This document shows positions 20,169 through 28,678 of a stretch of 64,000 bases of DNA, in pieces. Every line of letters begins with the position of its first letter. Positions within the stretch are counted from its first letter, which is position 1. Location of the stretch: the NCBI GenBank assembly GCA_963974105.1, contig CAXBBG010000003.1, forward strand, positions 1 to 64,000, written 5' to 3'. The stretch is from UBA2136 sp963974105 (GTDB lineage: Bacteria > Pseudomonadota > Alphaproteobacteria > UBA2136). The translations under genes were made by a program, and so were the position numbers. The notes below the pieces were generated by a model. It did not search any database and was not told the DNA's origin. It saw only the letters and a program-made list of their open reading frames with translations.

Positions 20169-20783
20169 CTAGGCTTTACCTGTATGCTTTTCTCTATCTG
20201 TATAAGGCGCTTTTTCACCTTCTTTATAAGCATATTGCGGCGATTGTTGCGGCAAACGCTTAAAGACAGGCGTACGTTTAATTTTTTTCTGTAATTGCAA
20301 CACGCCATAAATCAGCGCTTCTGCTGTCGGAGGGCAGCCAGGTACGTAAATATCAACAGGGATAATACGGTCGCAACCACGCACAACCGAATAAGAATGA
20401 TGATAATATCCACCACCGTTCGCACAAGACCCCATAGAGATAACATAACGCGGCTCTGGCATTTGGTCGTAAACCTTACGCAAAGCGGGTGCCATTTTAT
20501 TGGTCAATGTACCAGCAACAATCATCAAGTCACTTTGTCTTGGAGATGGGCGGAACAACGTTCCAAAACGCTCCATATCATAACGGCTTGCTGCAGAGTG
20601 CATCATTTCAACAGCGCAACAAGCAAGACCGAATGTCATTGGCCAAATAGAGCCAGCACGGGCCCAATTTACAACATCATCTAATGAAGTTAAAACGTAA
20701 CCTTGGTCACGTAATCCTTGTTCAAGTTCAACGCCAGATTCATTTGCAACGCTACCTGGATCAACTTTTGTTATTACTCCCAT
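20169..20783 (-). CDS. nuoB: NADH-quinone oxidoreductase subunit B
   Basis: A 204-residue PSST-type subunit that carries the terminal [4Fe-4S] cluster N2, which reduces quinone. Ligand cysteines are visible as the tandem pair C55-C56 (GLACCAVEMMH), C120 (SMGSC) and C150 (VPGCPP). Its start overlaps the nuoA stop by 10 bp, which suggests coupled translation. Confidence 0.97.
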   Translation of the reverse strand: MGVITKVDPGSVANESGVELEQGLRDQGYVLTSLDDVVNWARAGSIWPMTFGLACCAVEMMHSAASRYDMERFGTLFRPSPRQSDLMIVAGTLTNKMAPALRKVYDQMPEPRYVISMGSCANGGGYYHHSYSVVRGCDRIIPVDIYVPGCPPTAEALIYGVLQLQKKIKRTPVFKRLPQQSPQYAYKEGEKAPYTDREKHTGKA

Positions 20784-21130
20784 TCAAGAGCTCCCTGCTT
20801 CCATTCGTAAATAAAACCAAACGTTAGAACTAGAAGAAATATCATCATCGACCAAAACCCAAACAAACCAATCGTGCCAAATGCAACCGCCCATGGGAAT
20901 AAAAATGCTACTTCTAAGTCAAAAATAATGAACAGGATAGCCACTAAATAAAAACGAACATCAAAACGCTTACGCGCAGAGTCGAAAGCTTCAAACCCAC
21001 ATTCATAAGGGGACGCCTTTTCAGCGTCAGGACGCTTAGGAGCTAAAACAAAGGGAATCGCTGTCAAAACAAGCGATAAGCCTGTGGCAATAATTAAAAA
21101 TATCAGTACCGGAAAATATTCTACTAACAT
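20774..21130 (-). CDS. nuoA: NADH-quinone oxidoreductase subunit A
   Basis: A 118-residue ND3 homologue with three transmembrane helices and the conserved loop segment SPYECGFEAFDSARKRFDVR. It is the first gene of the complete 14-gene nuo operon. No accessory genes are inserted among the nuo genes. A candidate promoter lies at 21209-21238. Confidence 0.96.
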   Translation of the reverse strand: MLVEYFPVLIFLIIATGLSLVLTAIPFVLAPKRPDAEKASPYECGFEAFDSARKRFDVRFYLVAILFIIFDLEVAFLFPWAVAFGTIGLFGFWSMMIFLLVLTFGFIYEWKQGALEWE

Positions 21131-21208
21131 GATCTACTTTTATTATTATTCAAATCAAATTGCATATTACTCTTCTTGCTCTATGAAATACAGAAAAAAC
21201 ATAAAAAA

Positions 21209-21238
21209 TGTATAATTTTAAAGCAACATCAAACTCAA
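21209..21238 (-). promoter_or_regulatory. Candidate nuo operon promoter
   Basis: On the minus strand a -35-like TTGAGT (21233-21238) and a -10-like TATACA (21209-21214) are separated by 18 bp in the AT-rich leader of nuoA. The match is by eye only, and other spacings are possible in this AT-rich DNA. Confidence 0.35.
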
Positions 21239-21262
21239 ATGTATGATTTTTAATATTATTAT

Positions 21263-22120
21263 TTATTTTAAAATTTCCATTTTAAACGACTGCCATAGCT
21301 TTTCATAGACACTATAACGAGACAGATCAAAATGTTTTTCGTCAATTTGCTTTACAGGCATCAATTCAACTGTAGATCCCGTCATAAAAGCTTCATCTAC
21401 CGTCGCAATTTCACCTCTTAATACAGCCCTCACTTCAACAGGGATATTCAAGCTATGCGCTAAGTCCAAGACCACTTGCCTTGTTACCCCTGCAAGCACA
21501 TCTGTTTTCGGTGTAATAAGCACACCGTCTTTTACAAAGAATATATTACTGCGAGAACATTCCGTCACCTCACCTAAACGATTTATATATAATATATCCT
21601 CAAAGCCATTCGTCGCCACTTTAGAACTGGCAATAACAGCATTTAAATAGTTTGTCGTCTTAGCTTCAGGCTGAGTACGCTCTAATTCAACTGTGGCAAT
21701 AGCTATACCTTCTTTATAATATCTTTCATGTGCTGGATAAATATCGCTAAAGGCTTTAAAAGGCTCTTGAATAAGCATAATTTTTGCGTCAAAATTTTCC
21801 GCAACTTGCAAACTCCACAAAGAAGACTTAGCGACACCTTGAGTAATATAAATTTTAACCACACTTTGCGGGAACTTATTACGTTGAATAACATCCATCG
21901 TCATACGTTTAAAATCTTCTTTAGAAAAAGGCTGGCTAATATTGCAGACCTTCAAACTGTTCATTAAACGCGCAAGGTGAGCATCAAGGTTAAAAGGCTT
22001 ATCCCCGTAAATACGCGTTAATTCAAACACAACGTTACCCCTTGCAAAGCCAAAATCATCAAGCGAAATAGATATATCCGACTTTTCTACAAGTTTGCCG
22101 TTTAAATATGCTGCAGACAT
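21263..22120 (-). CDS. Class-IV PLP-dependent aminotransferase (branched-chain / D-amino acid type)
   Basis: A 285-residue fold-type IV aminotransferase. The PLP-lysine segment EAKTTNYLNAV and the downstream GEVTECSRSNIFFV block are clear. Members of this family include branched-chain aminotransferase, D-amino-acid aminotransferase and 4-amino-4-deoxychorismate lyase. Sequence reading alone does not separate them, although the length and the start MSAAYLNG fit the BCAT/D-AAT group. The ATG at 22120 is chosen because homology begins there; an in-frame start at 22156 would add 12 atypical residues. It stands alone between nuoA and a divergent gene. Confidence 0.82.
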   Translation of the reverse strand: MSAAYLNGKLVEKSDISISLDDFGFARGNVVFELTRIYGDKPFNLDAHLARLMNSLKVCNISQPFSKEDFKRMTMDVIQRNKFPQSVVKIYITQGVAKSSLWSLQVAENFDAKIMLIQEPFKAFSDIYPAHERYYKEGIAIATVELERTQPEAKTTNYLNAVIASSKVATNGFEDILYINRLGEVTECSRSNIFFVKDGVLITPKTDVLAGVTRQVVLDLAHSLNIPVEVRAVLRGEIATVDEAFMTGSTVELMPVKQIDEKHFDLSRYSVYEKLWQSFKMEILK

Positions 22121-22157
22121 ATACACACACTTTCGTTTTATTAAAATAATTTGCATT

Positions 22158-22202
22158 TTACTTGTAATCTTACTTGTAAGTAAGCAATAAAGGCATCATA
22201 AT
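22158..22202 (+). promoter_or_regulatory. Promoter with paired TTACTTGTAA repeats
   Basis: The decamer TTACTTGTAA occurs twice, at 22158-22167 and 22170-22179, 12 bp apart. The second copy overlaps a -35-like TTGTAA (22174-22179), followed after 17 bp by CATAAT (22197-22202). This would drive the gene at 22250, and the repeats could be an operator in this divergent intergenic region. Confidence 0.45.
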
Positions 22203-22249
22203 ATACATGTAAATACAATAACAACACAAAACACTTAAAGGTAATAAAA

Positions 22250-22816
22250 ATGAAAAACATTAAAACTTTCCTTCTTACAGGCGCACTAGTTATGGTAGCA
22301 TCACTATCTCAAGCGCAAGACTTAGATCTTTTCAAAATAAAAGTAGCATCAGATTCTAAATCAATCTCAGAAAACAGCGCTATTATTTCTGCTATCAAAG
22401 CACAAAATGCCAAACATGCAGGACTTGACGAAGCTGCTATTATAGCGCTCGATAAAGCGTGGCGTACAGAAGTAAAAACTGATGCCCATGTAAAAGTAGC
22501 AGAAGTCTTAAACAACGCCGCGTCAGCAGAACTTGTAGCAATCAAAGACGGGAACGACGGTGAATATGGTGAAATTTTTGTCATGGACAACAAAGGCTTA
22601 AACGTTGCAATGAGTGACATCACATCAGACTACTGGCAAGGCGACGAAGCCAAGTGGAAAGAAACATTCCTCAAAGGATCTGGCGCAACGCATGTGAGTG
22701 AAGTGAAGTTTGATGAATCAGTGCAAGCTTTTACAGCACAACTCAGCTCAACAATTACAGACCCTGAAACTGGTGAAGCTATTGGTGCCGTTACTTTTGG
22801 CGTAATTATGGAATAA
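22250..22816 (+). CDS. Secreted PDC/Cache-like sensor-domain protein
   Basis: A 188-residue protein with a clear signal peptide (MKNIKTFLLTGALVMVASLSQA). The mature part resembles a single periplasmic PDC (PhoQ-DcuS-CitA, Cache-like) fold: a helical N-terminal half, then strands including GEIFVMDNKGLNVAMSD and SDYWQGDEAKWKETF. There is no transmembrane anchor or output domain after it, so it would be a free periplasmic ligand-binding protein. It is monocistronic, with a promoter candidate at 22158-22202 and a strong terminator behind it. The fold assignment is inferred from sequence pattern; the ligand is unknown. Confidence 0.65.
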   Translation: MKNIKTFLLTGALVMVASLSQAQDLDLFKIKVASDSKSISENSAIISAIKAQNAKHAGLDEAAIIALDKAWRTEVKTDAHVKVAEVLNNAASAELVAIKDGNDGEYGEIFVMDNKGLNVAMSDITSDYWQGDEAKWKETFLKGSGATHVSEVKFDESVQAFTAQLSSTITDPETGEAIGAVTFGVIME

Positions 22817-22826
22817 TGCCATCTCA

Positions 22827-22866
22827 AAAAATAAATAAAACGCCCTCGGGCGTTTTATTTATTTTT
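22827..22866. terminator. Bidirectional rho-independent terminator
   Basis: A perfect 19-bp-arm inverted repeat with core AAAACGCCC/GGGCGTTTT and a two-base centre lies between two convergent genes. A and T runs on both sides allow termination in either direction. Confidence 0.92.
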
Positions 22867-22880
22867 AGGTAAGTAATATT

Positions 22881-23234
22881 TTATGCAATACAGTCTTCAT
22901 AAATACGCTGAGATTTAGCCGCTAAAACAAAATCAGCCTCTTGTACACCACCTATAGAATGCGTTTGTATTTCTAAATTCACATAACCCCAACCCAATTG
23001 AATATCAGGGTGATGCATTGCCGCATCGGCAATCATGCCCAACTCATTCACAAACTGCAAAGCACGTTTAAAGTTTTTAAATTTATAGGACACATGAATC
23101 TTCGTAGCATCTTCATTTAAGTGCCATGGCTCACCCACCTTTTCAAGCATACTCTGTGCTTCGGTCAAACTATAGGGTGCACTCCCTTTTTTTGCTGGAA
23201 TAATTTCCTTTTCAGCTAACATGTAAACAGTCAT
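22881..23234 (-). CDS. 4a-hydroxytetrahydrobiopterin dehydratase (PCD/DCoH family)
   Basis: A 117-residue pterin-4a-carbinolamine dehydratase family protein, which regenerates the tetrahydropterin cofactor after aromatic amino acid hydroxylation. The signature is present: a lone HHPDIQLGWG segment followed by NLEIQTHSIGGV. AGGA lies seven bases upstream of the ATG at 23234, supporting that start, which lies inside the 3' end of the preceding deaminase gene (23-bp overlap). No phenylalanine hydroxylase gene is visible nearby, so the substrate context is open. Confidence 0.88.
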   Translation of the reverse strand: MTVYMLAEKEIIPAKKGSAPYSLTEAQSMLEKVGEPWHLNEDATKIHVSYKFKNFKRALQFVNELGMIADAAMHHPDIQLGWGYVNLEIQTHSIGGVQEADFVLAAKSQRIYEDCIA

Positions 23235-23676
23235 CTAGACGTCCTTTTTTTGATTTATTTGAAATAAATTTATAAGGCAGCAAAGCAGAAATTTTAACTT
23301 TAAACTCCCCCTCATCGTCACTTAAAATAACGTCTGCCTCATGTGCATAATCCGCGATCATCTCGCGACATTTCCCACAAGGAGAAACAATTTTAATTTC
23401 TTGATCTTCACGGGAAGCTCTTGGCTTCCTCACCGCTACAATAGATACAAAAGGAAGATCCTCCTCCAATACAGCCTGCCCAATAGCAAGTGGCTCACCA
23501 CAAACGGCCATCCCTCCAACATAAGTATCCAAATTTACAGAAGTGTAAACCTTCCCACTTTTACCCAAGCACGCCACACCAATATGGTGCCAATCTTCTT
23601 TGAAATGTTTTTCTATGATATTTTTAGCAGCACTCACAAGTACCAAGTCATGTTGTTCCAAGCTTCTTCGAGACAC
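23212..23676 (-). CDS. Cytidine deaminase-like zinc enzyme
   Basis: A 154-residue protein of the cytidine deaminase fold. The zinc ligands and catalytic glutamate are visible as C59-G60-E61 followed by P99-C100-G-K-C103-R. It could be a cytidine deaminase for pyrimidine salvage or a relative such as blasticidin-S deaminase; the sequence around CGEPLAI does not decide. It is probably co-transcribed with the overlapping pterin dehydratase gene. Confidence 0.75.
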   Translation of the reverse strand: MSRRSLEQHDLVLVSAAKNIIEKHFKEDWHHIGVACLGKSGKVYTSVNLDTYVGGMAVCGEPLAIGQAVLEEDLPFVSIVAVRKPRASREDQEIKIVSPCGKCREMIADYAHEADVILSDDEGEFKVKISALLPYKFISNKSKKGRLDDCLHVS

Positions 23677-23859
23677 GAACCATAACTCCCTTCATTTATT
23701 AAACAACGTAATTATGGCAATTTCATAAGGAATGAGCAAGTTTTATATACATCCCTGTTAGATCACCTTCTACCACTATTTTAAAAGTGCAACTCCGTTT
23801 AAAAGCGCCTATAATATATATATGAGATTAAAACAAACAGCTCTAAAAGGAGAACCTAA

Positions 23860-24096
23860 ATGCATAAAAATGTAGGTATTGTAGATAAAACAGTCAGGCT
23901 TGCTGTTGCAGCAATCGCTTTATGGGCTACCCACACAGGGCAAGTAGAAGGTGGAATATCCATTGCCTTAATTATAATAGCGATAGCTATGATTCTAAGT
24001 GCGTCATATAGTTTTTGCTTCTTATACAAAATTTTGGGTATAAACACTTGCCACAAATGCTGTGGTAAGAAATGTGATGTCACCCCAAAAGAATAA
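23860..24096 (+). CDS. DUF2892 family inner-membrane protein
   Basis: A 78-residue protein with two hydrophobic helices. It begins MHKNVGIVDKTVRL and has the FLYKILGINTC segment typical of DUF2892 (YgaP membrane-domain-like) proteins. The C-terminus adds a Cys-rich tail (C55-H-K-C58-C59-G-K-K-C63). Function is unknown; relatives are often encoded near sulfur or rhodanese genes, but none is adjacent here. A purine-rich AAAAGGAGAACC precedes the ATG. It is the last chromosomal gene before the mobile island. Confidence 0.8.
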   Translation: MHKNVGIVDKTVRLAVAAIALWATHTGQVEGGISIALIIIAIAMILSASYSFCFLYKILGINTCHKCCGKKCDVTPKE

Positions 24097-24181
24097 AGAA
24101 AACATGACAAAGAAATGTTGGGCTTATTGACAAAATATTTGGCATAAATACATACAGGAGTCTATGTCCTAAAAATAACAC

Positions 24182-24209
24182 TTAAAAGCCTCCACTTGGA
24201 GGCTTTTAA
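24182..24209. terminator. Terminator hairpin after the DUF2892 gene
   Basis: A perfect 12-bp stem TTAAAAGCCTCC/GGAGGCTTTTAA with loop ACTT lies 85 bp after the DUF2892 stop. The same stem core recurs at 24312-24334. Confidence 0.8.
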
Positions 24210-24311
24210 ACAAGCATAACAATATATTTATGTAATACACATGCCCCAAATAAGCTGCTTTTCATGTAAAGCCCCTCGTTCGCTCTAAAAAAACATCCAT
24301 GAAAATAATAA

Positions 24312-24334
24312 AAAAGCCTCCCAAGGGAGGCTTT
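24312..24334 (-). terminator. Terminator of the disrupted tRNA gene
   Basis: The hairpin AAAAGCCTCCC/GGGAGGCTTTT is followed on the minus strand by a T-run. It lies immediately downstream of the tRNA 3' half at 24343-24387, so it is the original terminator of that tRNA gene. Confidence 0.8.
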
Positions 24335-24342
24335 TAAATAAC

Positions 24343-24387
24343 TGGTGGGCATGGTCGGACTCGAACCGACACTGGCAAGATTTTAAG
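24343..24387 (-). pseudogene. 3' half of the chromosomal tRNA-Leu(UAA)-like gene split by the island (attL)
   Basis: Reading on the minus strand, the 45 nt run from the anticodon loop (CTTAAAATC) through the variable loop and T-arm (GTCGG TTCGAGT CCGAC) to the acceptor strand CATGCCC, discriminator A and CCA. The sequence past the core GATTTTAAG toward the integrase does not continue the tRNA. The missing 5' half is at 58779-58819; joined, they give exactly 77 nt with a perfect GGGCATG:CATGCCC acceptor stem. Confidence 0.9.
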
Positions 24388-24493
24388 ACCTTGAAGCCAC
24401 AAAAAAGGCAACAACAAACAGTGCTAAACAGTATATATTTCAAAGGATTATAAAAATACGCTATTGGTGATTATTGAGACTTATTGAGAGATA

Positions 24494-24517
24494 TTACCCC
24501 ATTATTACCCCATTTTT
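24494..24517 (+). promoter_or_regulatory. Candidate integrase arm-type sites, left end
   Basis: The tandem TTACCCCATTATTACCCCATT lies between the left core and the integrase gene. A near copy, TTACCCCATTTTTACACCAT, is at 58676-58697 and an inverted one at 58448-58466. Repeated short sites inside both ends are what tyrosine recombinases use as arm-binding sites. A tandem TTATTGAGAS repeat sits just to the left. Confidence 0.6.
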
Positions 24518-24586
24518 TAACTGGTAATTGTTGGTGTAAGTGATTATAATATAGTATATATTAATTTTAATATCAGGGATAATTAT

Positions 24587-25672
24587 ATGGCATCTATAGA
24601 GGAACGTACAGTAAAAAATGGTAAGTCTCATTTTAGGGTTACCGTTCGCCTTAAGGGGCACCCAGTACAAAACGCAACTTTCTCTAGGAAAACCGACGCT
24701 AAAAGATGGGGTGAAGAGACTGAAGCACAAATACGTTCTAATCGCTATTTCAAAACATCAGAGGCAGAAAGGTTCACCCTAAAAGAGGTTATTGATAAAT
24801 ACCTCGAAAGCTCTGCACGTATACGTTACACATCCCCTAACGCCTTAAGGACTGTAAAAACACATCTCATGTGGTGGGCTAACGAACTTGGACATAATAG
24901 ACTTATTGACGTAAAAACCTCAATGATCTCACAATGTAGAGACAAGCTTTTAAGCGAGCCTCTTAAAGATGGTTATGGGAATATCAGACACGACACAACG
25001 CACTCACCTGCCAATGTTGTGCGTTATCTAGCTAGTTTATCCGCCATGTACACGACTATTGTCAACGAGTGGGAATGGATTGAGTCTCACCCTGTCAAAA
25101 AAGTGAAACGCCCTAAAGAACCAAGAGGTAGAGTTCGATTTTTATCAGAAGCAGAGCTTAAATCCCTTTTAAGCGCCTGCCAAAACTCCAGCAATTCATA
25201 CCTTTATTCAATTGTTGTCATTGCAGTATCTACTGGTGCACGAATAAATGAAATAAAAACTCTCAAATGGGAAAATGTCGATTTTGAACGCAATCTTATC
25301 CGCCTCGAAGATACAAAAAACGATGAGCGACGTTCGGTGCCACTAGTGCATAAAGCTAAAGAGTTACTTCAAGAGCTATATAAAAAGAGAAGAGACGATA
25401 CCGAACTGCTATTCCCTCGCCCTGACGGCACTAAACCTGTCGCTACAGAGATACAATGGAACCAAGCCTTGTCTGAGGCTAACATTGAAAACTTCAGATT
25501 TCACGACCTACGCCATACAGCAGCCTCTTACCTTGCGATGAACGGCGCAACCCTTGCAGAGATAGCTGATGTCCTCGGTCATAAAACTCTTGCAATGGTT
25601 AAAAGATATTCACATTTAACAGAACAACACACCATGAAAATAGTCGAGAAAATGAACAAATCTATATTTTAA
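24587..25672 (+). CDS. int: Tyrosine recombinase / island integrase
   Basis: A 361-residue site-specific tyrosine recombinase. The catalytic set is complete: R219 (STGARINEI), K244 (EDTKNDE), H306 and R309 (FHDLRH), H332 (LGHK) and nucleophile Y341 (RYSHL). An N-terminal arm-binding domain and a SAM-like core-binding domain (about 65-165) precede the catalytic domain. The gene reads inward from the attL core 200 bp away, the usual place for a tRNA-targeting integrase. It is judged to have catalysed the insertion at GATTTTAAG. Confidence 0.95.
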   Translation: MASIEERTVKNGKSHFRVTVRLKGHPVQNATFSRKTDAKRWGEETEAQIRSNRYFKTSEAERFTLKEVIDKYLESSARIRYTSPNALRTVKTHLMWWANELGHNRLIDVKTSMISQCRDKLLSEPLKDGYGNIRHDTTHSPANVVRYLASLSAMYTTIVNEWEWIESHPVKKVKRPKEPRGRVRFLSEAELKSLLSACQNSSNSYLYSIVVIAVSTGARINEIKTLKWENVDFERNLIRLEDTKNDERRSVPLVHKAKELLQELYKKRRDDTELLFPRPDGTKPVATEIQWNQALSEANIENFRFHDLRHTAASYLAMNGATLAEIADVLGHKTLAMVKRYSHLTEQHTMKIVEKMNKSIF

Positions 25673-25751
25673 CTACAGTTAAAGTTGCGCAACCATTAAT
25701 GCTACAACTCATAAGTATACAATATCACACAATAACGTATAGGGGCATTCA

Positions 25752-25976
25752 ATGGATACAGATTATAAATCACTACGAACAGTTAAACAAATTGTTGATG
25801 CTTGCCCTGCCCTTACTGAACAAAAAGTACGCTGGTGGATTTATAATTCTGATAAACTTGGTTTATCGCATGCCATAGTTCGTGTCGGCGGTAGCTTATT
25901 CCTAGATCGTGACGCATTCAACGAATGGCTTAATCAAAACAGAGACGAGCCATTACCAGAGGGAGGAGCCTTATAG
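25752..25976 (+). CDS. xis: Excisionase / AlpA-like DNA-binding protein
   Basis: A 74-residue acidic-tailed protein with a winged-helix MerR/Xis-like fold: VKQIVDACPALTEQKVRWWI, then GGSLFLDRDAFNEWL. Small proteins of this type next to an integrase usually act as recombination directionality factors. The start is at 25752, 79 bp after the integrase stop, preceded by AGGGGC. A second, 5'-truncated paralogue is at 46638-46846. The assignment as excisionase rests on context and pattern. Confidence 0.72.
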   Translation: MDTDYKSLRTVKQIVDACPALTEQKVRWWIYNSDKLGLSHAIVRVGGSLFLDRDAFNEWLNQNRDEPLPEGGAL

Positions 25977-26115
25977 GTTTCTCCCTCTATTACGGAAAAC
26001 AGCGGATAAAAAAGTCTTCAGCAGGCAAACCCACCCATCAAAGAAACTTTAAAGTGTAGATGTATTTTAAGGGCAATTCCTGTTATCAGTCATGACAATG
26101 AGAAAACTGGATAAG

Positions 26116-27311
26116 TTATATTTGTGCCACCAAAAGCATTAAACATAAAAAAGTACCAATAATCGGTACCCATATTGGAAATGTTGTAACGCCCAAGGTT
26201 TCTTTATCTTTTCGTTTTACAACAATGAGTGAAATATTCATCAGTGTAAAAATACTTAGCATAAAAAAGCTTGTTATCTTCGCTAGGGTTATCAGTGGCA
26301 ACCAGAGCGCAAATATAAGTATAAATAATGCAATAATAAGCGTACTTATAATAGGCGTTTGCGTGCGTGAATTCACCCGAGATAGAATTTCAGGTGCTAG
26401 TCCTTGTTTACCCATACCATAAAGCACTCTTGAAGCCATGATGAGTTGAACAAGAATACCGTTAATAACAGCAATAAGGCTAATAAGGCTTATCCATACA
26501 GGAGAATAACCGCTTTGAGATATAATATCAGCAAGTGGGGCATCACTTTTTGCTAGATCTGCTATGGGCATATGTCGAATAGCGACAGCTGCAACAATCA
26601 CATACAATAAGGTTGATAAAACAACCGCCCATATAATAGCTATAGGAATTGTTTTTCTCGGTTCTTTAACCTCTTCGGCGACATTAACCATATCTTCAAA
26701 TCCTATAAAAGCATAAAAGGCTAAAAAGCTACCCACAAGAATTGAAGAAGCCTCAGTGGGGCTCCAAGGCAATTCTACAATTTTAGACCAAGGGATTCCA
26801 TTATTGCCATCGGCCAGTAAAACAACAAATATTAAGCCGCCTACTTCGAGTAAGGTAATTGCGGCAATTAAGAAAACAGACTCTTTAATCCCCCATGCAG
26901 ATAAAGCTGTAAGGGCGAGTATTAGAGATATTATAGCGGCTGTCGATGATATATCAATAAACACATTTAAATAGCCAAGGAAACCATTGGCAAGTGTCGC
27001 AGAGGAAACTATCCCTGTTAATACAACCATCCATCCTACAATTCTTGCTAAAAAATCACGGTTAAAGGCTTTTGATACATAAGCCGACTCACCTGAACTT
27101 TGAGGAAATCTGGATGCAAGCTCAGCGTAAGAAAGAGCGCTAAACATTGCAATAAATCCAGAAAGTAGAAATGCATAGGCTGTTGAAACGCCTGATACAG
27201 CGGCAACCTTTCCGATGAGTACATAAATACCAGCGCCAATAATCGTACCCATACCATAAAGGCTTAGAGTCGTCACTGTTAGGGATCGTTTAAGTTGATT
27301 ATTTTTTTCAT
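26116..27311 (-). pseudogene. APC-family amino acid permease, frameshifted at the 5' end
   Basis: An amino acid/polyamine/cation permease with about 11 hydrophobic helices and the family motif SLYGMGTIIGAGIYVLIGKV near the N-terminus. The open frame has no ATG upstream of that motif, only a GTG at 27276 with no ribosome site. However, an ATG at 27311, preceded by TAGAGG, is followed by seven A residues; with eight it would read MKKNNQLKRSLTVTTLSLYG and join the permease frame. The conserved KRSLT segment before the GTG supports this as the true N-terminus. With seven A residues the ATG frame stops after ten codons. This is either a real frameshift, a slippage switch or a sequencing error. The substrate is unknown. 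Confidence 0.75.
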
Positions 27312-27395
27312 TAAATATGAAAGCCTCTAATTGTACTTGTAACTCTGTGAAAAAGTAACCTATTCATTTTGCTAGAGTTAAAAATAGATTATAAG

Positions 27396-28457
27396 TTAAA
27401 TGCCAACCGTATTCAGTATCCAAGCTAATAAAAGAACCTGCGGTAAAGTTACCAATGGAAGGAACAACGGAATCTTCCAACTTTTCGTGGTTCCTTTAAG
27501 GGACATAATCTCAGTATAATCTGTTGACACCCCAGTCATTAAAAATGCAAAGGAGTTACCAGGTGCGCCAGCTTTAGTCAAAATGTCTGCCGCTACAGGC
27601 ATACTACCTTCAGAACAAACTTCCAGAATTGTTGCGACTAGCACTGTTAAGCCTAAACCTGCAAGCGTTGGCCCGAATAAAGTTTGAAACATTTCAGGTG
27701 AGACAGATGAGCGTACTACCCCTGCCAATACTACACCAAAGAAAATCCATCTTAAAACCATACGAGATCCTTGGAAACCTTCCTTGAGCATTGCCACTAA
27801 AGTACTTGTATCAACCTTAGCTTTTCTCCATTCTTTTTTAGCTTCTGGCCAAAACTTGAAATCGGTAGGTAAATCTATTTTATTAGGATTTTCTGGCAGA
27901 ATACCTTTTGCTGTTAAACACTCAAATATAAGCCCTGAAATAATAGCTATAACTAAAGAACCTAACAAGAAGGTCATCATCCACCAGAAACCAACCAGAG
28001 CCCAAAGAATAATCGTGAGGGAAAATGAATTCCAAGGACTAGCAATAAGGAAAGCCATAACTTGTCCTGTGCTTGCACCACGCTCATACAGCTTCATAGC
28101 AACCATAAGAATGCCATGACTACACAAGTCTAATAAAACGCCAGCACCTGTAGCTCTAAGTATACCGCTCAAACCACCTGACTTGCCTAGTATAGAAATT
28201 ACAAATTCACGGGGTACACGCCCAAGAAGGCCTACAAATACAATCCCTAATAACACCCCAAACCATATTGTATTGGTTAATTCAAATACAGATGAAGTAA
28301 AGGTTGTTAACCATTCAATATCAGCAAAGCTTTCACTTGCAAGCCAATATGAAAAGTACCCTGATAAGATCAGTGCAAATGAACTCCATAAAAGGTAATC
28401 CATTTCACGTTTTTTCTCTGTATGGCAACTAGGGGCGTGCTCATGATTGTGGTTCAT
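27396..28457 (-). CDS. Permease, SO_0444-type Cu/Zn efflux transporter (PF03773 family)
   Basis: A 353-residue integral membrane protein with two sets of helices containing LLDLCSHGILMVAMKLYERGAS and LEVCSEGSMPVAADILTKAGAP. These repeated conserved cysteine-containing helix pairs are typical of the YraQ/ArsP_1 permease family, whose SO_0444 branch is associated with copper and zinc efflux. The N-terminus is His/Cys-rich (MNHNHEHAPSCHTEK). It lies last in the metal gene cluster, 22 bp after the Cys-pair peptide gene. Confidence 0.82.
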   Translation of the reverse strand: MNHNHEHAPSCHTEKKREMDYLLWSSFALILSGYFSYWLASESFADIEWLTTFTSSVFELTNTIWFGVLLGIVFVGLLGRVPREFVISILGKSGGLSGILRATGAGVLLDLCSHGILMVAMKLYERGASTGQVMAFLIASPWNSFSLTIILWALVGFWWMMTFLLGSLVIAIISGLIFECLTAKGILPENPNKIDLPTDFKFWPEAKKEWRKAKVDTSTLVAMLKEGFQGSRMVLRWIFFGVVLAGVVRSSVSPEMFQTLFGPTLAGLGLTVLVATILEVCSEGSMPVAADILTKAGAPGNSFAFLMTGVSTDYTEIMSLKGTTKSWKIPLFLPLVTLPQVLLLAWILNTVGI

Positions 28458-28479
28458 TATTCTATACCTTATTTGTTTT

Positions 28480-28665
28480 TTATTTGCTGCAACATTTTAA
28501 TTTTTCATCTGCTTCAGTACTTTCAGCTTTCACCTTTTTAGGTGTTTGACTGCAACAGCCTTTGTCCTTTTTTTCTGTAGGAGATATATCTTCTTTTATT
28601 TTAGGCTTACTACAACAACTACCTTTTGTTTGTTTATTATCATTTTTCATTTGTGTTTTATCCAC
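28480..28665 (-). CDS. Small Cys-Cys peptide, probable metal binder
   Basis: A 61-residue Lys-rich hydrophilic protein with no signal peptide and three CC pairs (GSCCSKP, KGCCSQTP, LKCCSK) spread over the sequence. This looks like a cytosolic metal-binding or donor peptide for the adjacent permease, which is 22 bp downstream. No family is recognised. Function is inferred from composition and operon position. Confidence 0.6.
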   Translation of the reverse strand: MDKTQMKNDNKQTKGSCCSKPKIKEDISPTEKKDKGCCSQTPKKVKAESTEADEKLKCCSK

Positions 28666-28678
28666 ATTTTTGACATTG

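Noticed and set aside
25958..25988. Inverted repeat AGAGGGAG/CTCCCTCT over the xis stop codon as a terminator
   Set aside because: The loop is 15 bases and no T-run follows, so termination is doubtful; it was not listed as a feature.
26116..27276. Permease with a plain GTG start at 27276
   Set aside because: The conserved KRSLT segment lies upstream of this GTG in the same frame and there is no ribosome site; an ATG with a ribosome site joins after a one-base change.
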